Shown in pieces: positions 45,151-57,030 of a DNA stretch of 64,000 bases (the first letter of the stretch is position 1; each line of letters begins with the position of its first letter). Under the pieces are notes generated by a model, which was not told the origin of the DNA, did no database searches, and saw nothing but the letters and a program-made list of their open reading frames with translations. The translations under genes were made by a program, and so were the position numbers. Origin of the DNA: Nelumbo lutea. Lineage: Eukaryota; Streptophyta; Magnoliopsida; Proteales; Nelumbonaceae. The DNA is taken from positions 122,028,999 to 122,092,998 of the forward strand of contig JAKGHH010000001.1 of NCBI GenBank assembly GCA_022828595.1, given 5' to 3'.

Positions 45151-45661
45151 TCAAAAGTGTACCCCCAATGGTCCAATCTTGGTTAGTATATGGTACTTGA
45201 TGCAACTATTTCTTGCCATTGAGCAGAGTAGGAAGAGGGTCTCCATCACAAACAGGAAGAACAAAGCGTGAGCAAGAAACATTCGAGCCGGTACACATGG
45301 CAAGCTCGTTGACAAACTGACATCCCAGACCTGATCAATCCACTTTGTAATTGAACAAGCTGGCGTTCGGTCCAACTAAGGCAATAGATTTCTCAAGCCA
45401 AACCGCAACTTCGAGTAGAGCAGGTTGGTGTGCAATCATCTATTGTTTGTGCAAAATAGGTAGCGAGGGAGTTGATCAATGAATGGGCCCTGTACGTCAA
45501 TCCCGCAGAACAAACGAGGATGGAATAGAATGAGCCCATCCTGATCATGTACATAGCAATGGATCTGGGTTCCGGGTCCAGGTGGGGGACCTCTTGATAC
45601 GACGTTTTTGGGGTGTCAGTCCAAATCCCACAAAATCCAAGTTACAGAGGCAGGCTAGATG
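45151..45661. other. Unassigned sequence
   Basis: A 74-codon minus-strand frame (45,151-45,375) has no recognisable family. Nothing else was seen. Confidence 0.3.
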
Positions 45662-45669
45662 CTAGGTGT

Positions 45670-46081
45670 AGGGGTGTCAATTGGACTGGATTTGTTTCAA
45701 TCTGATCCGGTCCAATGTGAATCCATCACAAATGGATCTAATCCAATCCAGTCCAATGAATATTTTGGACTGGTCCAGTTCAATGTTTGGACCACCCAAT
45801 TTGTTCAAATTTGTTTTAATTTAGATTAATTCTAATCCAAATCTGGTCCATTGACACATGTATTCTCATCTTCTATCCATGGGCCAGATATTGGCTCAGT
45901 CTAACCCAATCCAATATAAATTCATTATGGATGGACTAGGTCCAATCCAATCCAATAGATACTTTAGACCATTCCAATTGACCTGGTCCAATTCAATGTG
46001 TGTTGGTGGTTTGTCCAATCTGTCCAAATTGGTTTTGGTTTGGATGCGTCCAATGCAAAACTGGTCCATTGACACCCCTAC
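45670..46081. mobile_element. hAT-like MITE, family A
   Basis: 412 bp, AGGGGTGTCAATTGGACTGG to GGTCCATTGACACCCCTAC. Flanks CTAGGTGT (45,662-45,669) and CTAGGTGG (46,082-46,089) agree at 7 of 8 positions. It is noncoding; the interior is degenerate TCCAATCCAATCC-type words. Confidence 0.82.
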
Positions 46082-46210
46082 CTAGGTGGGGCTGTGGGGC
46101 TAATTTTGTGCATTATAGGTTGTGACCTCCGAGCCAAAATCTGCCTGATCATAGTAGAAGGTAACTAGCAAAGTTGAGAACGTACCCAAGCCCGAAGGGT
46201 CCATTGAAAT

Positions 46211-47002
46211 GTAGGGGTGCAACTTGGGCAGGCTTAACCTGAGCCCGGCCCGGCCCAACCCGATTTTTTTCACGGTTGGGTTAAATTTTCTGGGCCTCGG
46301 GTTGGGGCTGGGCTTGAAAAGGCGGGTTTTTATTTTTTTCAGGTTGAGGCGTTGGGTAACCTGAGCCTGGCCCGATGTATTGTACATGTAGTATATATTT
46401 GAATCAATGAATCGTATGTTAATATGTTATTATGTTGGCTTAATGATAATTGTTTAATTAGTAAATTACTAATTTAATATTAGGTGCCATGTGTCAATTG
46501 TCAATGCCATTACTCAAAATCGTTAATTAGTTTCTTTAAGTTTCTTTTTTCTAAACACGATTTCCCTTTTTCACTCTATGTGTCTATGAGACTTTGACTT
46601 TTCAAATTCTTTTATCTTTCAAATTCTTTTAATTCGAATGCCATTATAACAAGTTTACGATATTAATTAAGGAAACCTAAAGGCCAAACTGCCAAAAGCC
46701 CAAAAGTCCAAAGCGAGTGAAAACTCATTATGACAAGTTCACAACATTAATTAAGGAAACCCAAAACGAGTGAAAATTCATTAGGCTGATTAAATTTTAA
46801 TATGGGGCTTTGGCCTTTGGGCTGATTAACCAATTCAAGTTTGGTCCGAGCCTGAATCCAATCCAAGTGCCTAAAATTTTAGTACGGGCTAGGATTGGGT
46901 TAATAATTTGGGCTTGACCTCGGGCTCAGGCTTTAGGTCCAATTCTTAGGGTTGGGCCTGGGTTGAGCTAAAACCCGGCCCAACCCGCCGACTTGCACCC
47001 CT
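46211..47002. mobile_element. hAT-like MITE, family C
   Basis: 792 bp, GTAGGGGTGCAACTTGGGCA to GACTTGCACCCCT, with the perfect 8-bp target duplication ATTGAAAT at 46,203-46,210 and 47,003-47,010. The interior is GGGTTGGGCC-rich at both ends and AT-rich in the middle. No transposase frame. Confidence 0.88.
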
Positions 47003-47010
47003 ATTGAAAT

Positions 47011-48225
47011 ATATTGCTTACCATGTTGTGTCAGCTCTCTGCCAAATCTTTGTATAACTTTACTTTTCCAATATTGAAATTAGCTCCGAAGTAGGATTCT
47101 TTTGTTATACTTTTTTTTGGGAAATTATCTAAAACACCCCCTCATTTTAATAATGTTCAAAACTTCTCTCGACTTTTAAATTTCTCCAAAGAACCCTATG
47201 GTAGAGATATTCCATTAAATTGCAAGCGAAAGAAAGTAAAATTATTACTCTACCCATCACACATAGTGTAATGTTCAGACGTGTGTGTTTTAACATACCC
47301 AAAATACCCTTAAAAATGTCTGTTATAAAAATGAACTAATTGCCACTGACCACAGATGAAAACCCATTGAAGTGAGAAATTGTTGAGCATCAAGATTGCA
47401 TGAATATTATTTGTACATTAAATGGATGGTCATGCTCAAAGCTTAGGTCTTTGCAACTAATAGACAGGTTAGTTTAATGTTTGGATTTAGCCATACCCAA
47501 GAATGTAAATTGAACACAAAAGAGAAAATTAAATTTGCAGGAATAAATTATGGGTTCAACTATGTACCGAAAAAGCTTGTAAGTAATCAACCAGTATCAT
47601 AAAAGTGGTAACCAATCAGATGGTATTTGCTAAATTTCATGGAGGTTTTGATTGGTCAAAGCTATACATGCACCATACCTTTCCAGCAGTATAGATATTT
47701 TCATGAATTGTATATTCATTACATTTTTTTTTTCTGTTTTTTTAACCCCAAACTTTACCCCTGTGGAGGGGGGCACTTGGATCCTTCATAAATGTTGTTA
47801 ACAAGAGGTACAGAGATGAACAATCTTAATCTTATAAGGATTACAATAGAGATGATGGAGTTTGAAGGAAGAGTCATGACTCTAGCCAGAAGCCGAGAAC
47901 CGTGCATGGGAAAAAGAGTCATGAGGGAAGAGTCGTATGAGGAATCACGGGAAAAAGAGTAATGTCTACACCATTCTCTTCACACATGTTATAGGCACTC
48001 CAGATCTGCTAAATCTACCAACAGAAAATACCACTGCATGTATTGGTAACATCTTCCCATGAATGACAAGGGGAGATATTTCCAATGCACAGCTGTAATG
48101 TCCCGTGGGTAAGTATGTGGGAACACAGGGAGATATTTCCGATGCACAGCTGTAATGTCTTATGGGTATGGATGTGGGAACACAACTCATGAGTAGAAAT
48201 CTCAACCCGAGCCCTGTTACAGAAT
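47011..48225. other. Intergenic DNA between MITE and satellite
   Basis: No gene was recognised. A two-copy tandem duplication of 57-58 bp lies at 48,070-48,184, just outside the satellite. Confidence 0.4.
48070..48184. repeat. Two-copy tandem duplication, 57-58-bp unit
   Basis: Copies 48,070-48,127 and 48,128-48,184 share GGGAGATATTTCC.ATGCAC and AGCTGTAATGTC. They resemble the pair at 1,908-1,997. Confidence 0.7.
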
Positions 48226-49669
48226 ATTGTGTCTTGGTAGAAGAATATAATTTATAAAACTCTGATAGAGGCTTTGGTGATAAATTCAGGTTTGACCTGG
48301 GGTTGGGCCAGGCCAAGCCTGAGGGTTGCACCAGAGTTAGGTATGGGTTGATCTTCTACCTCACCCAATCTGCCCAAGATTAACAGGAAAATCTATCACA
48401 ACAAGAAAAATGGGCAGGTAGTTTTTAAACTGGCACATGGGCGACTGCCGCTGAAATCTTAAAATATAATTTATAAAACTCTGATAGGAGGCGTTGGATG
48501 ATAAACTCAGGTTTCACCTCGGGTTGGCTAGGCCAAGCATGAGAATTGCATCAGAGTTAGGTCTGGGTTGATCTTCAACCTCACCCAATCTGCCCAAGAT
48601 TAACAGGAAAAATTATCACAACAAAAAAAGTGGGCAGGTAGTTTTAAAACTAGCACATGGGCAACTACCGCTAAAATCATAAAATATATAATTTATAAAA
48701 CTCTGATAGGGGGCTTTGGTTGATAAACTCAAGTTTCACCGCGGGTTGGGCGAGGCCAAGCCTGAGGTTGCATCAGAGTTAGGTCTGGGTTGATCTTCAA
48801 CCTCACCCAATCTGCCCAAGATTAAAAGGAAAATTTATCACAACAAGAAAAATGGGCAGGTGGTTTTTAAACTGGCACATGGGCGACTGCCGCTGAAATC
48901 TTAAAGTATATAATTTATAAAACTCTGATAGGGGGCTTTGGATGATAAACTCAGGTTTCACCTCGGTTGGGCGAGGCCAAGCCTGAGGGTTGCATCAGAG
49001 TTAGGTCTGGGTTGATCTTCAACCTCACCCAATCTGCCCAAGATTAATAGGAAAAATTATCACAACAAAAAAAGTGGGCAGGTAGTTTTTAAACTAGCAC
49101 ATGGGCGACTACCGCTAAAATCATAAAATATATAATTTATAAAACTCTAATAGGGGGCTTTGGTTGATAAACTCAGGTTTCACCGCGGGTTGGGCCAGGC
49201 CAAGCCCGAGGGTTGCATCAGAGTTAGGTCTGGGTTGATCTTCAACCTCACCCAATCTGCCCAAGATTAAAAGGAAAATTTATCACAACAAGAAAAATGG
49301 GCAGGTAGTTTTTAAACTGGCACATGAGCGACTGCCGCTGAAATCTTAAAGTATATAATTTATAAAACTCTGATAGGGGGCTTTGGTTGATAAACTCAGG
49401 TTTCACCTCGGGTTGGGCCAGGCCAAGCCTGAGGGTTGCATCAGAGTTAGGTCTGGGTTGATCTTCAACCTCACCCAATCAGCCCAAGATTAACAGTAAA
49501 TCTATCACAACAAGAAAAGTGGGTAGGTAGTTTTTAAACTGGCACATGGGCGACTGCCGCTGAAATCTTAAAGTATATAATTTATAAAACTCTGACAGGG
49601 GGCTTTGGTTGATAAACTCAGGTTCCACCTCGGGTTGGGCCAAGCCAAGCCTGAGGATTGCATTAGAGT

Positions 49670-52600
49670 TAGGTCTGGGTTGATCTACAACCTCACCAAT
49701 CTGCCCAAGATTAACAGGAAAATCAATCACAACAAAAAATGGTCAGGTGGTTTTTAAACTGGCACATAGGCGACAGCTGCTGAAATCTTAAACTATAATT
49801 TATAAAACTCTGATAGGGGGCTTTGGTTGATAAACTCAAGTTTAACCTCGGTTTGGGCCAAGCCAAGCCGGAAGATTGCATTAGAGTTAGGACTGGGTTG
49901 ATCTTCAACCTCACCGAATCTGCCCAAAATTAACAGGAAAATCTATCACAACAAGAAAAATGGGCAGGTAGTTTTTAAACTGGCACATGGGCGACTGCCG
50001 CTGAAATCTTAAAGTATATAATTTATAAGACTCTGATAGGGGGGTTTGGTTGATAAACAAAAGTTTCACCTCGGGTTGGGCCAGGCCAAGTCTGAGGGTT
50101 GCATCAGAGTTAGGTCTGGGTTGATCTTCAACCTCACCCAATCTACCCAAGATTAATAGGAAATCTATCACAACAAGAAAAATGGGCAGTTAGTTTTTAA
50201 ACTGGCACATGGGCGACTGCCAATGAAATCATAAGTATATAATTTATAAAACTCTGATAGGGGCTTTGGTTGATAAACTCAGGTTTCACCTCGGGTTGGG
50301 CCAGGCCAAGCCTGAGGGTTGCATTAGAGTTAGGTCTAGGTTGAACTTCAACCTCACCCAATCTGCCCAAGATTAATAGGAAAATCTATCACAACAAGAA
50401 AAATGGGCAGGTAGTTTTTAAACTAGCACATGGGCGACTGCCGCTGTATTCTTAGAATATATAATTTATAAAACTCTGATAGGGGCTTTGGTTGATAAAC
50501 TCAGGTTTCACCTCGGTTGGGCCAGGCCAAGACTGAGGATTGCATTAGAGTTAGGACTGGGTTGATCTTCAACCTCACCCAATCTGCCCAAAATTAACAG
50601 GAAAATCTATCACAACAAGAAAAATGGGCAGGTAGTTTTTAAACTGGCACATGGGTGACAGCCGCTGAAATCTTAAAGTATATAATTTAGAAAACACTGA
50701 TAGGGGGGTTTGGTTGATAAACTAAAGTTTCACCTCGCGTTGGGCCAGGCCAAGCCTGAGGGTTGCAACAGAGTTAGGTCTGGGTTGATCTTCAACCTCA
50801 CCCAATCTGCCAAGATTAACAGGAAAATCTATCACAACAAGAAAAATGAGCAGGTAGTTTTTTAAACTGGCACATGGGCGACTGCCGCTGAAATCTTAAA
50901 GTATAAAATTTATAAAACTCTGATAGGGGGCTTTGGTTGATAAACTCAAGTTTCACCTCGGGTTGGGCCAGGCCATGCCTGAGGGTTGCATCCGAGTTAG
51001 GTCTGGGTTGATCTTCAACCTCACCCAATCTGCCCAAGATTAACAGGAAAATCTATCACAACAAGAAAAATGGGCAGTTAGTTTTTAAACTGGCACATGG
51101 GTGACTACCGCTGAAATCTTAAAATATATAATTTATAAAACTCTGATAGGGGGCATTGGTTGATAAACTAAAGTTTCACCTCGGGTTGGGCCAGGCCAAG
51201 CCTGAGGGTTGCATCAGAGTTAGGTCTGGGTTGATCTACAACCTCACCCAATCTGCCCAAGATTAACAGGAAAATCAATCACAACAAAAAAATGGTCAGG
51301 TGGTTTTTTAAACTGGCACATAGGCGACAGCTGCTGAAATCTTAAACTATAATTTATAAAACTCTGATAGGGGGCTTTGGTTGATAAACTCAAGTTTAAC
51401 CTCGGTTTGGGCCAAGCCAAGCCGGAAGATTGCATTAGAGTTAGGACTGGGTTGATCTTCAACCTCACCGAATCTGCCCAAAATTAACAGGAAAATCTAT
51501 CACAACAAGAAAAATGGGCAGGTAGTTTTTAAACTGGCACATGGGCGACTGCCGCTGAAATCTTAAAGTATATAATTTATAAGACTCTGATAGGGGGGTT
51601 TGGTTTGATAAACAAAAGTTTCACCTCGGGTTGGGCCAGGCCAAGTCTGAGGGTTGCATCAGAGTTAGGTCTGGTTGATCTTCAACCTCACCCAATCTAC
51701 CCAAGATTAATAGGAAAATCTATCACAACAAGAAAAATGGGCAGTTAGTTTTTAAACTGGCACATGGGCGACTGCCAATGAAATCATAAAGTATATAATT
51801 TATAAAACTCTGATAGGGGCTTTGGTTGATAAACTCAGGTTTCACCTCGGGTTGGGCCAGGCCAAGCCTGAGGGTTGCATTAGAGTTAGGTCTAGGTTGA
51901 ACTTCAACCTCACCCAATCTGCCCAAGATTAATAGGAAAATCTATCACAACAAGAAAAATGGGCAGGTAGTTTTTAAACTAGCACATGGGCGACTGCCGC
52001 TGAATTCTTAGAATATATAATTTATAAAACTCTGATAGGGGGCTTTGGTTGATAAACTCAGGTTTCACCTCGGGTTGGGCCAGGCCAAGACTGAGGATTG
52101 CATTAGAGTTAGGACTGGGTTGATCTTCAACCTCACCCAATCTGCCCAAAATTAACAGGAAAATCTATCACAACAAGAAAAATGGGCAGGTAGTTTTTAA
52201 ACTGGCACATGGGTGACAGCCGCTGAAATCTTAAAGTATATAATTTAGAAAACACTGATAGGGGGTTTGGTTGATAAACTAAAGTTTCACCTCGCGTTGG
52301 CCAGGCCAAGCCTGAGGGTTGCAACAGAGTTAGGTCTGGGTTGATTTTCAACCTCACCCAATCTGCCCAAGATTAACAGGAAAATCTATCACAACAAGAA
52401 AAATGAGCAGGTAGTTTTTAAACTGGCACATGGGCGACTGCCGCTGAAATCTTAAAGTATAAAATTTATAAAACTCTGATAGGGGGCTTTGGTTGATAAA
52501 CTCAAGTTTCACCTCGGGTTGGGCCAGGCCATGCCTGAGGGTTGCATCCGAGTTAGGTCTGGGTTGATCTTCAACCTCACCCAATCTGCCCAAGATTAAC

Positions 52601-54330
52601 AGGAAAATCTATCACAACAAGAAAAATGGGCAGTTAGTTTTTAAACTGGCACATGGGTGACTACCGCTGAAATCTTAAAATATATAATTTATAAAACTCT
52701 GATAGGGGGCATTGGTTGATAAACTAAAGTTTCACCTCGGGTTGGGCCAGGCCAAGCCTGAGGGTTGCATCAGAGTTAGGTCTGGGTTGATCTACAACCT
52801 CACCCAATCTGCCCAAGATTAACAGGAAAATCAATCACAACAAAAAAATGGTCAGGTGGTTTTTAAACTGGCACATAGGCGACAGCTGCTGAAATCTTAA
52901 ACTATAATTTATAAAACTCTGATAGGGGCTTTGGTTGATAAACTCAAGTTTAACCTCGGTTTGGGCCAAGCCAAGCCGGAAGATTGCATTAGAGTTAGGA
53001 CTGGGTTGATCTTCAACCTCACCGAATCTGCCCAAAATTAACAGGAAAATCTATCACAACAAGAAAAATGGGCAGGTAGTTTTTAAACTGGCACATGGGG
53101 CGACTGCCGCTGAAATCTTAAAGTATATAATTTATAAGACTCTGATAGGGGGTTTGGTTGATAAACAAAAGTTTCACCTCGGGTTGGGCCAGGCCAAGTC
53201 TGAGGGTTGCATCAGAGTTAGGTCAGGGTTGATCTTCAACCTCACCCAATCTACCCAAGATTAATAGGAAAATCTATCACAACAAGAAAAATGGGCAGTT
53301 AGTTTTTAAACTGGCAACATGGGCGACTGCCAATGAAATCATAAAGTATATAATTTATAAAACTCTGATAGGGGCTTTGGTTGATAAACTCAGGTTTCAC
53401 CTCGGGTTGGGCCAGGCCAAGCCTGAGGGTTGCATTAGAGTTAGGTCTAGGTTGAACTTCAACCTCACCCAATCTGCCCAAGATTAATAGGAAAATCTAT
53501 CACAACAAGAAAAATGGGCAGGTAGTTTTTAAACTAGCACATGGGCGACTGCCGCTGAATTCTTAGAATATATAATTTATAAAACTCTGATAGGGGGCTT
53601 TGGTTGATAAACTCAGGTTTCACCTCGGGTTGGGCCAGGCCAAGACTGAGGATTGCATTAGAGTTAGGACTGGGTTGATCTTCAACCTCACCCAATCTGC
53701 CCAAAATTAACAGGAAAATCTATCACAACAAGAAAAATGGGCAGGTAGTTTTTAAACTGGCACATGGGTGACAGCCGCTGAAATCTTAAAGTATATAATT
53801 TAGAAAACACTGATAGGGGTTTGGTTGATAAACTAAAGTTTCACCTCGCGTTGGGCCAGGCCAAGCCTGAGGGTTGCAACAGAGTTAGGTCTGGGTTGAT
53901 CTTCAACCTCACCCAATCTGCCCAAGATTAACAGGAAAATCTATCACAACAAGAAAAATGAGCAGGTAGTTTTTAAACTGGCACATGGGCGACTGCCGCT
54001 GAAATCTTAAAGTATAAAATTTATAAAACTTTGATAGGGGGCTTTGGTTGATAAACTCAAGTTTCACCTCGGGTTGGGCCAGGCCATGCCTGAGGGTTGC
54101 ATCCGAGTTAGGTCTGGGTTGATCTTCAACCTCACCCAATCTGCCCAAGATTAACAGGAAAATCTATCACAACAAGAAAAATGGGCAGTTAGTTTTTTAA
54201 ACTGGCACATGGGTGACTACCGCTGAAATCTTAAAATATATAATTTATAAAACTCTGATAGGGGGCATTGGTTGATAAACTAAAGTTTCACCTCGGGTTG
54301 GGCCAGGCCAAGCCTGAGGGTTGCATCAGA
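49670..54330. repeat. Higher-order repeat: seven-monomer unit, three copies
   Basis: Monomer variants recur in the same order every 1,554 bp. The variant CTCACCGAATCTG is at 49,911, 51,465 and 53,019. TTGATCTACAACC, ATAAACAAAAGTTTC, GCCAATGAAATCAT, TTAGAAAACACTGA, GCCATGCCTGAGG and GGCATTGGTTGATAAAC each recur with the same spacing. A 140-bp sample of copies 1 and 2 is identical, whereas neighbouring monomers differ visibly. Confidence 0.92.
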
Positions 54331-56940
54331 GTTAGGTCCGGGTTGATCTTCAACCTCACCCAATCTGCCCAAGATTAATAGGAAAATCTATCACAACTAG
54401 AAAAATGGGCAGTTAGTTTTTAAACTGGCACATGGGTGACTGCCGCAGAAATCTTAAAGTATACAATTTATAAAACTCTGATAGGGGGCTTTGGTTGATA
54501 AACTCAGGTTTCACCTCGGGTTGGGCCAGGCCAAGCCTGAGGGTTGCAATAGAGTTAGGTCTAGGTTGAACTTTAGCCTCACCCAATCTGCCCAAGATTA
54601 ATAGGAAAATCTATGCCAACAAGAAAAATGGGCAGGTAGTTTTTAAACTGCCACATGGGCGATGGCCGCTGTGATCTTAAATAATATAACTTTTTAAAAT
54701 CTGGTAGGGGGCTTTGGATGATAAACTCAGGTTTCACCTCGGGTTGGGCCAGGCCAAGCCTGATGATTGCATTAGAGTTAGGACTGGGTTGATCTTCAAC
54801 CTCACCCAATTTGCCCAAAATTAATAGGAAAATCTATCACAACAAGAAAAATGGGCAGGTAGTTTTTAAACTGGCACATGGGCGACTGCCGCGGAAATCT
54901 TAAAATATTTAATTTATAAAACTCTGATAGGGGGCTTTGGTCGATAAACTCATGTTTCACCTCGGGTTGGGCCAGGCCAAGCCTGTGGGTTGCATCCGAG
55001 TTAGGTCTGGGTTGATCTTCAACCTCACCCAATATTCCCAAGATTAATAGGAAAATCTATCACAACAAGAAAATGGGCAGTTAGTTTTTAAACTGGCACA
55101 TGGGCGACTGCCGCTGAAATCATAAAGTATATAATTTATAAAACTATGATAGGGGCTTTGGTTGATAAACTCAGGTTTCACCTCGGGTTGGGCCAGGCCA
55201 AGCCTGAGGGTTGCATTAGAGTTAGGTCAGGGTTGAACTTCAACCTCACCCAATCTGCCCAAGATTAACAGGAAAATCTATCACAACGAGAAAAATGGGC
55301 AGGTAGTTCTTAAACTGGCACATGGGCGACTGCCGCAGAAATCTTAGAGTATATAATTTATAAAACTCTGATAGGCGACTTTGGTTGATAAACTCAGGTT
55401 TCACCTCGGGTTGGGCCAGCTCAAGCTTGAGGATTGCTTTTGAGTTTGGACTGGGTTGATCTTCAACCTCACCCAATCTGCCCAAAATTAACACGAAAAT
55501 CTATCACAACAAGAAAAATGGGCAGGTAGTTTTTAAACTGGCACATGGGCGACTGCCGCTCAAATCTTAAAGTATATAATTTATAAAACACAGATAGGGG
55601 GGGTTGGTTGATAAACTAAAGTTTCACCTCGCGTTGGGCCAGGCCAAGCCCGAGGGTTGCATCAGAGTTAGGTTTGGGTTGATCTTCAACCTCACCCAAT
55701 CTGCCAAAGATTAACAGGAAAATCTATCACAACAAGAAAAATGGGCAGGTAGTTTTTTAAACTGGCACATGGGCGAGTGCCGCTGAAATCATAAAGTATA
55801 TAATTTATAAAACTCTGATAGGGGGCTTTGGTTGATAACTCAAGTTTCACCTCGGGTTGGGCCGGGCCAAGCCTGAGGGTTGCATCAGAGTTAGGTCCGG
55901 GTTTGATCTTCAACCTAACTCAATCTGCCAAGATTAACAGGAAAATCTATCACAACAAGAAAAATGGGCAGTTACTTTTTAAATTGGCACAGGGGTGACT
56001 GCCGCTGAAATCTTAAAGTATATATTTTATAAAACTCTGATTGGGGCTTTGGTTGATAAACTAAAGTTTCACCTCGGGTTGGGCCAGGCCAAGCCTGATG
56101 GTTGCATCAGAGTTAGGTCTGGGTTGATCTTCAACCTCACCCAATCTGCCCATGATTAACAGGAAAATCTATCACAACAAGAAAAATGGGCAGTTAGTTT
56201 TTCAACTGGCATGGGCGACTGCCGCTGAAATCTTAAAGTATATAATTTATAAAACTCTGATAGGGGGCTTTGGTTGATAAACTCAGGTTTCACCTCGGGT
56301 TGGGCTAGGCCAAGCCTGAGGGTTGCATTAGAGTTAGGTCTAGGTTGAACTTGAACCTCACCCAATCTGCCCAAGATTAATAGGAAAATCTATCACAACA
56401 AGAAAAATGGGAAGGTAGTTTTTAAACTGGCACATGGGCGACTGCCGCTGAAATCTTAAAGTATATAATATATAAAACTCTGATAGGGGTCTTTGGTTGA
56501 TAAACTCATGTTTCACCTCGGGTTGGGCCAGGCCAAGCCTGAGGGTTTGCATCTGAGTTAGGTCTAGGTTGATTTTCAACCTCCCAAATCTGCCTAAGAT
56601 TAGTAGGAAAATCTATCAAAACAAGAAAAATGAGCAGGTAGTTTTTAAACTGGCACATGGGCGACTACCGCTGAAATCATAAAGTATATAATTTATAAAA
56701 CTCTGATTGGGGCTTTGGTTTATAAACTCTGGTTTCACCTCTGGTCAGGCCAGGCCAAGCCTGAGGGTTGCATCAGAGTTAAGTCTGGGTTGATTTTCAA
56801 CCTCACCCAATCTGCCAAAGATTAACAGGAAAATCAATCACAACAAGAAGAATGGGCAGGTAGTTTTTAAAGTGGCACATGGGCGACTGCCACTGAAATC
56901 ATAAAATATACAATTTATAAAACTCTAGTAGGTGGCTTTG

Positions 56941-57030
56941 GTTGATAAACTCAGGTTTCACCTCGGGTAGGGCCAGGCCAAGCCCAACTCGGCCGTCGCC
57001 CATGTGCCAGTTTATAAAACTCTGATAGGG
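56941..57030. repeat. Rearranged satellite monomer with inverted piece
   Basis: At 56,995-57,014 the 20 bases GTCGCCCATGTGCCAGTTTA are the reverse complement of the usual TAAACTGGCACATGGGCGAC. They join AAGCCCAACTCGGCC directly to TAAAACTCTGATAGG, so most of one monomer is missing. Confidence 0.9.

Noticed and set aside
45151..45375. Small secreted or membrane protein on the minus strand
   Set aside because: Its hydrophobic run is short, there is no family match, and it borders a decayed LTR.
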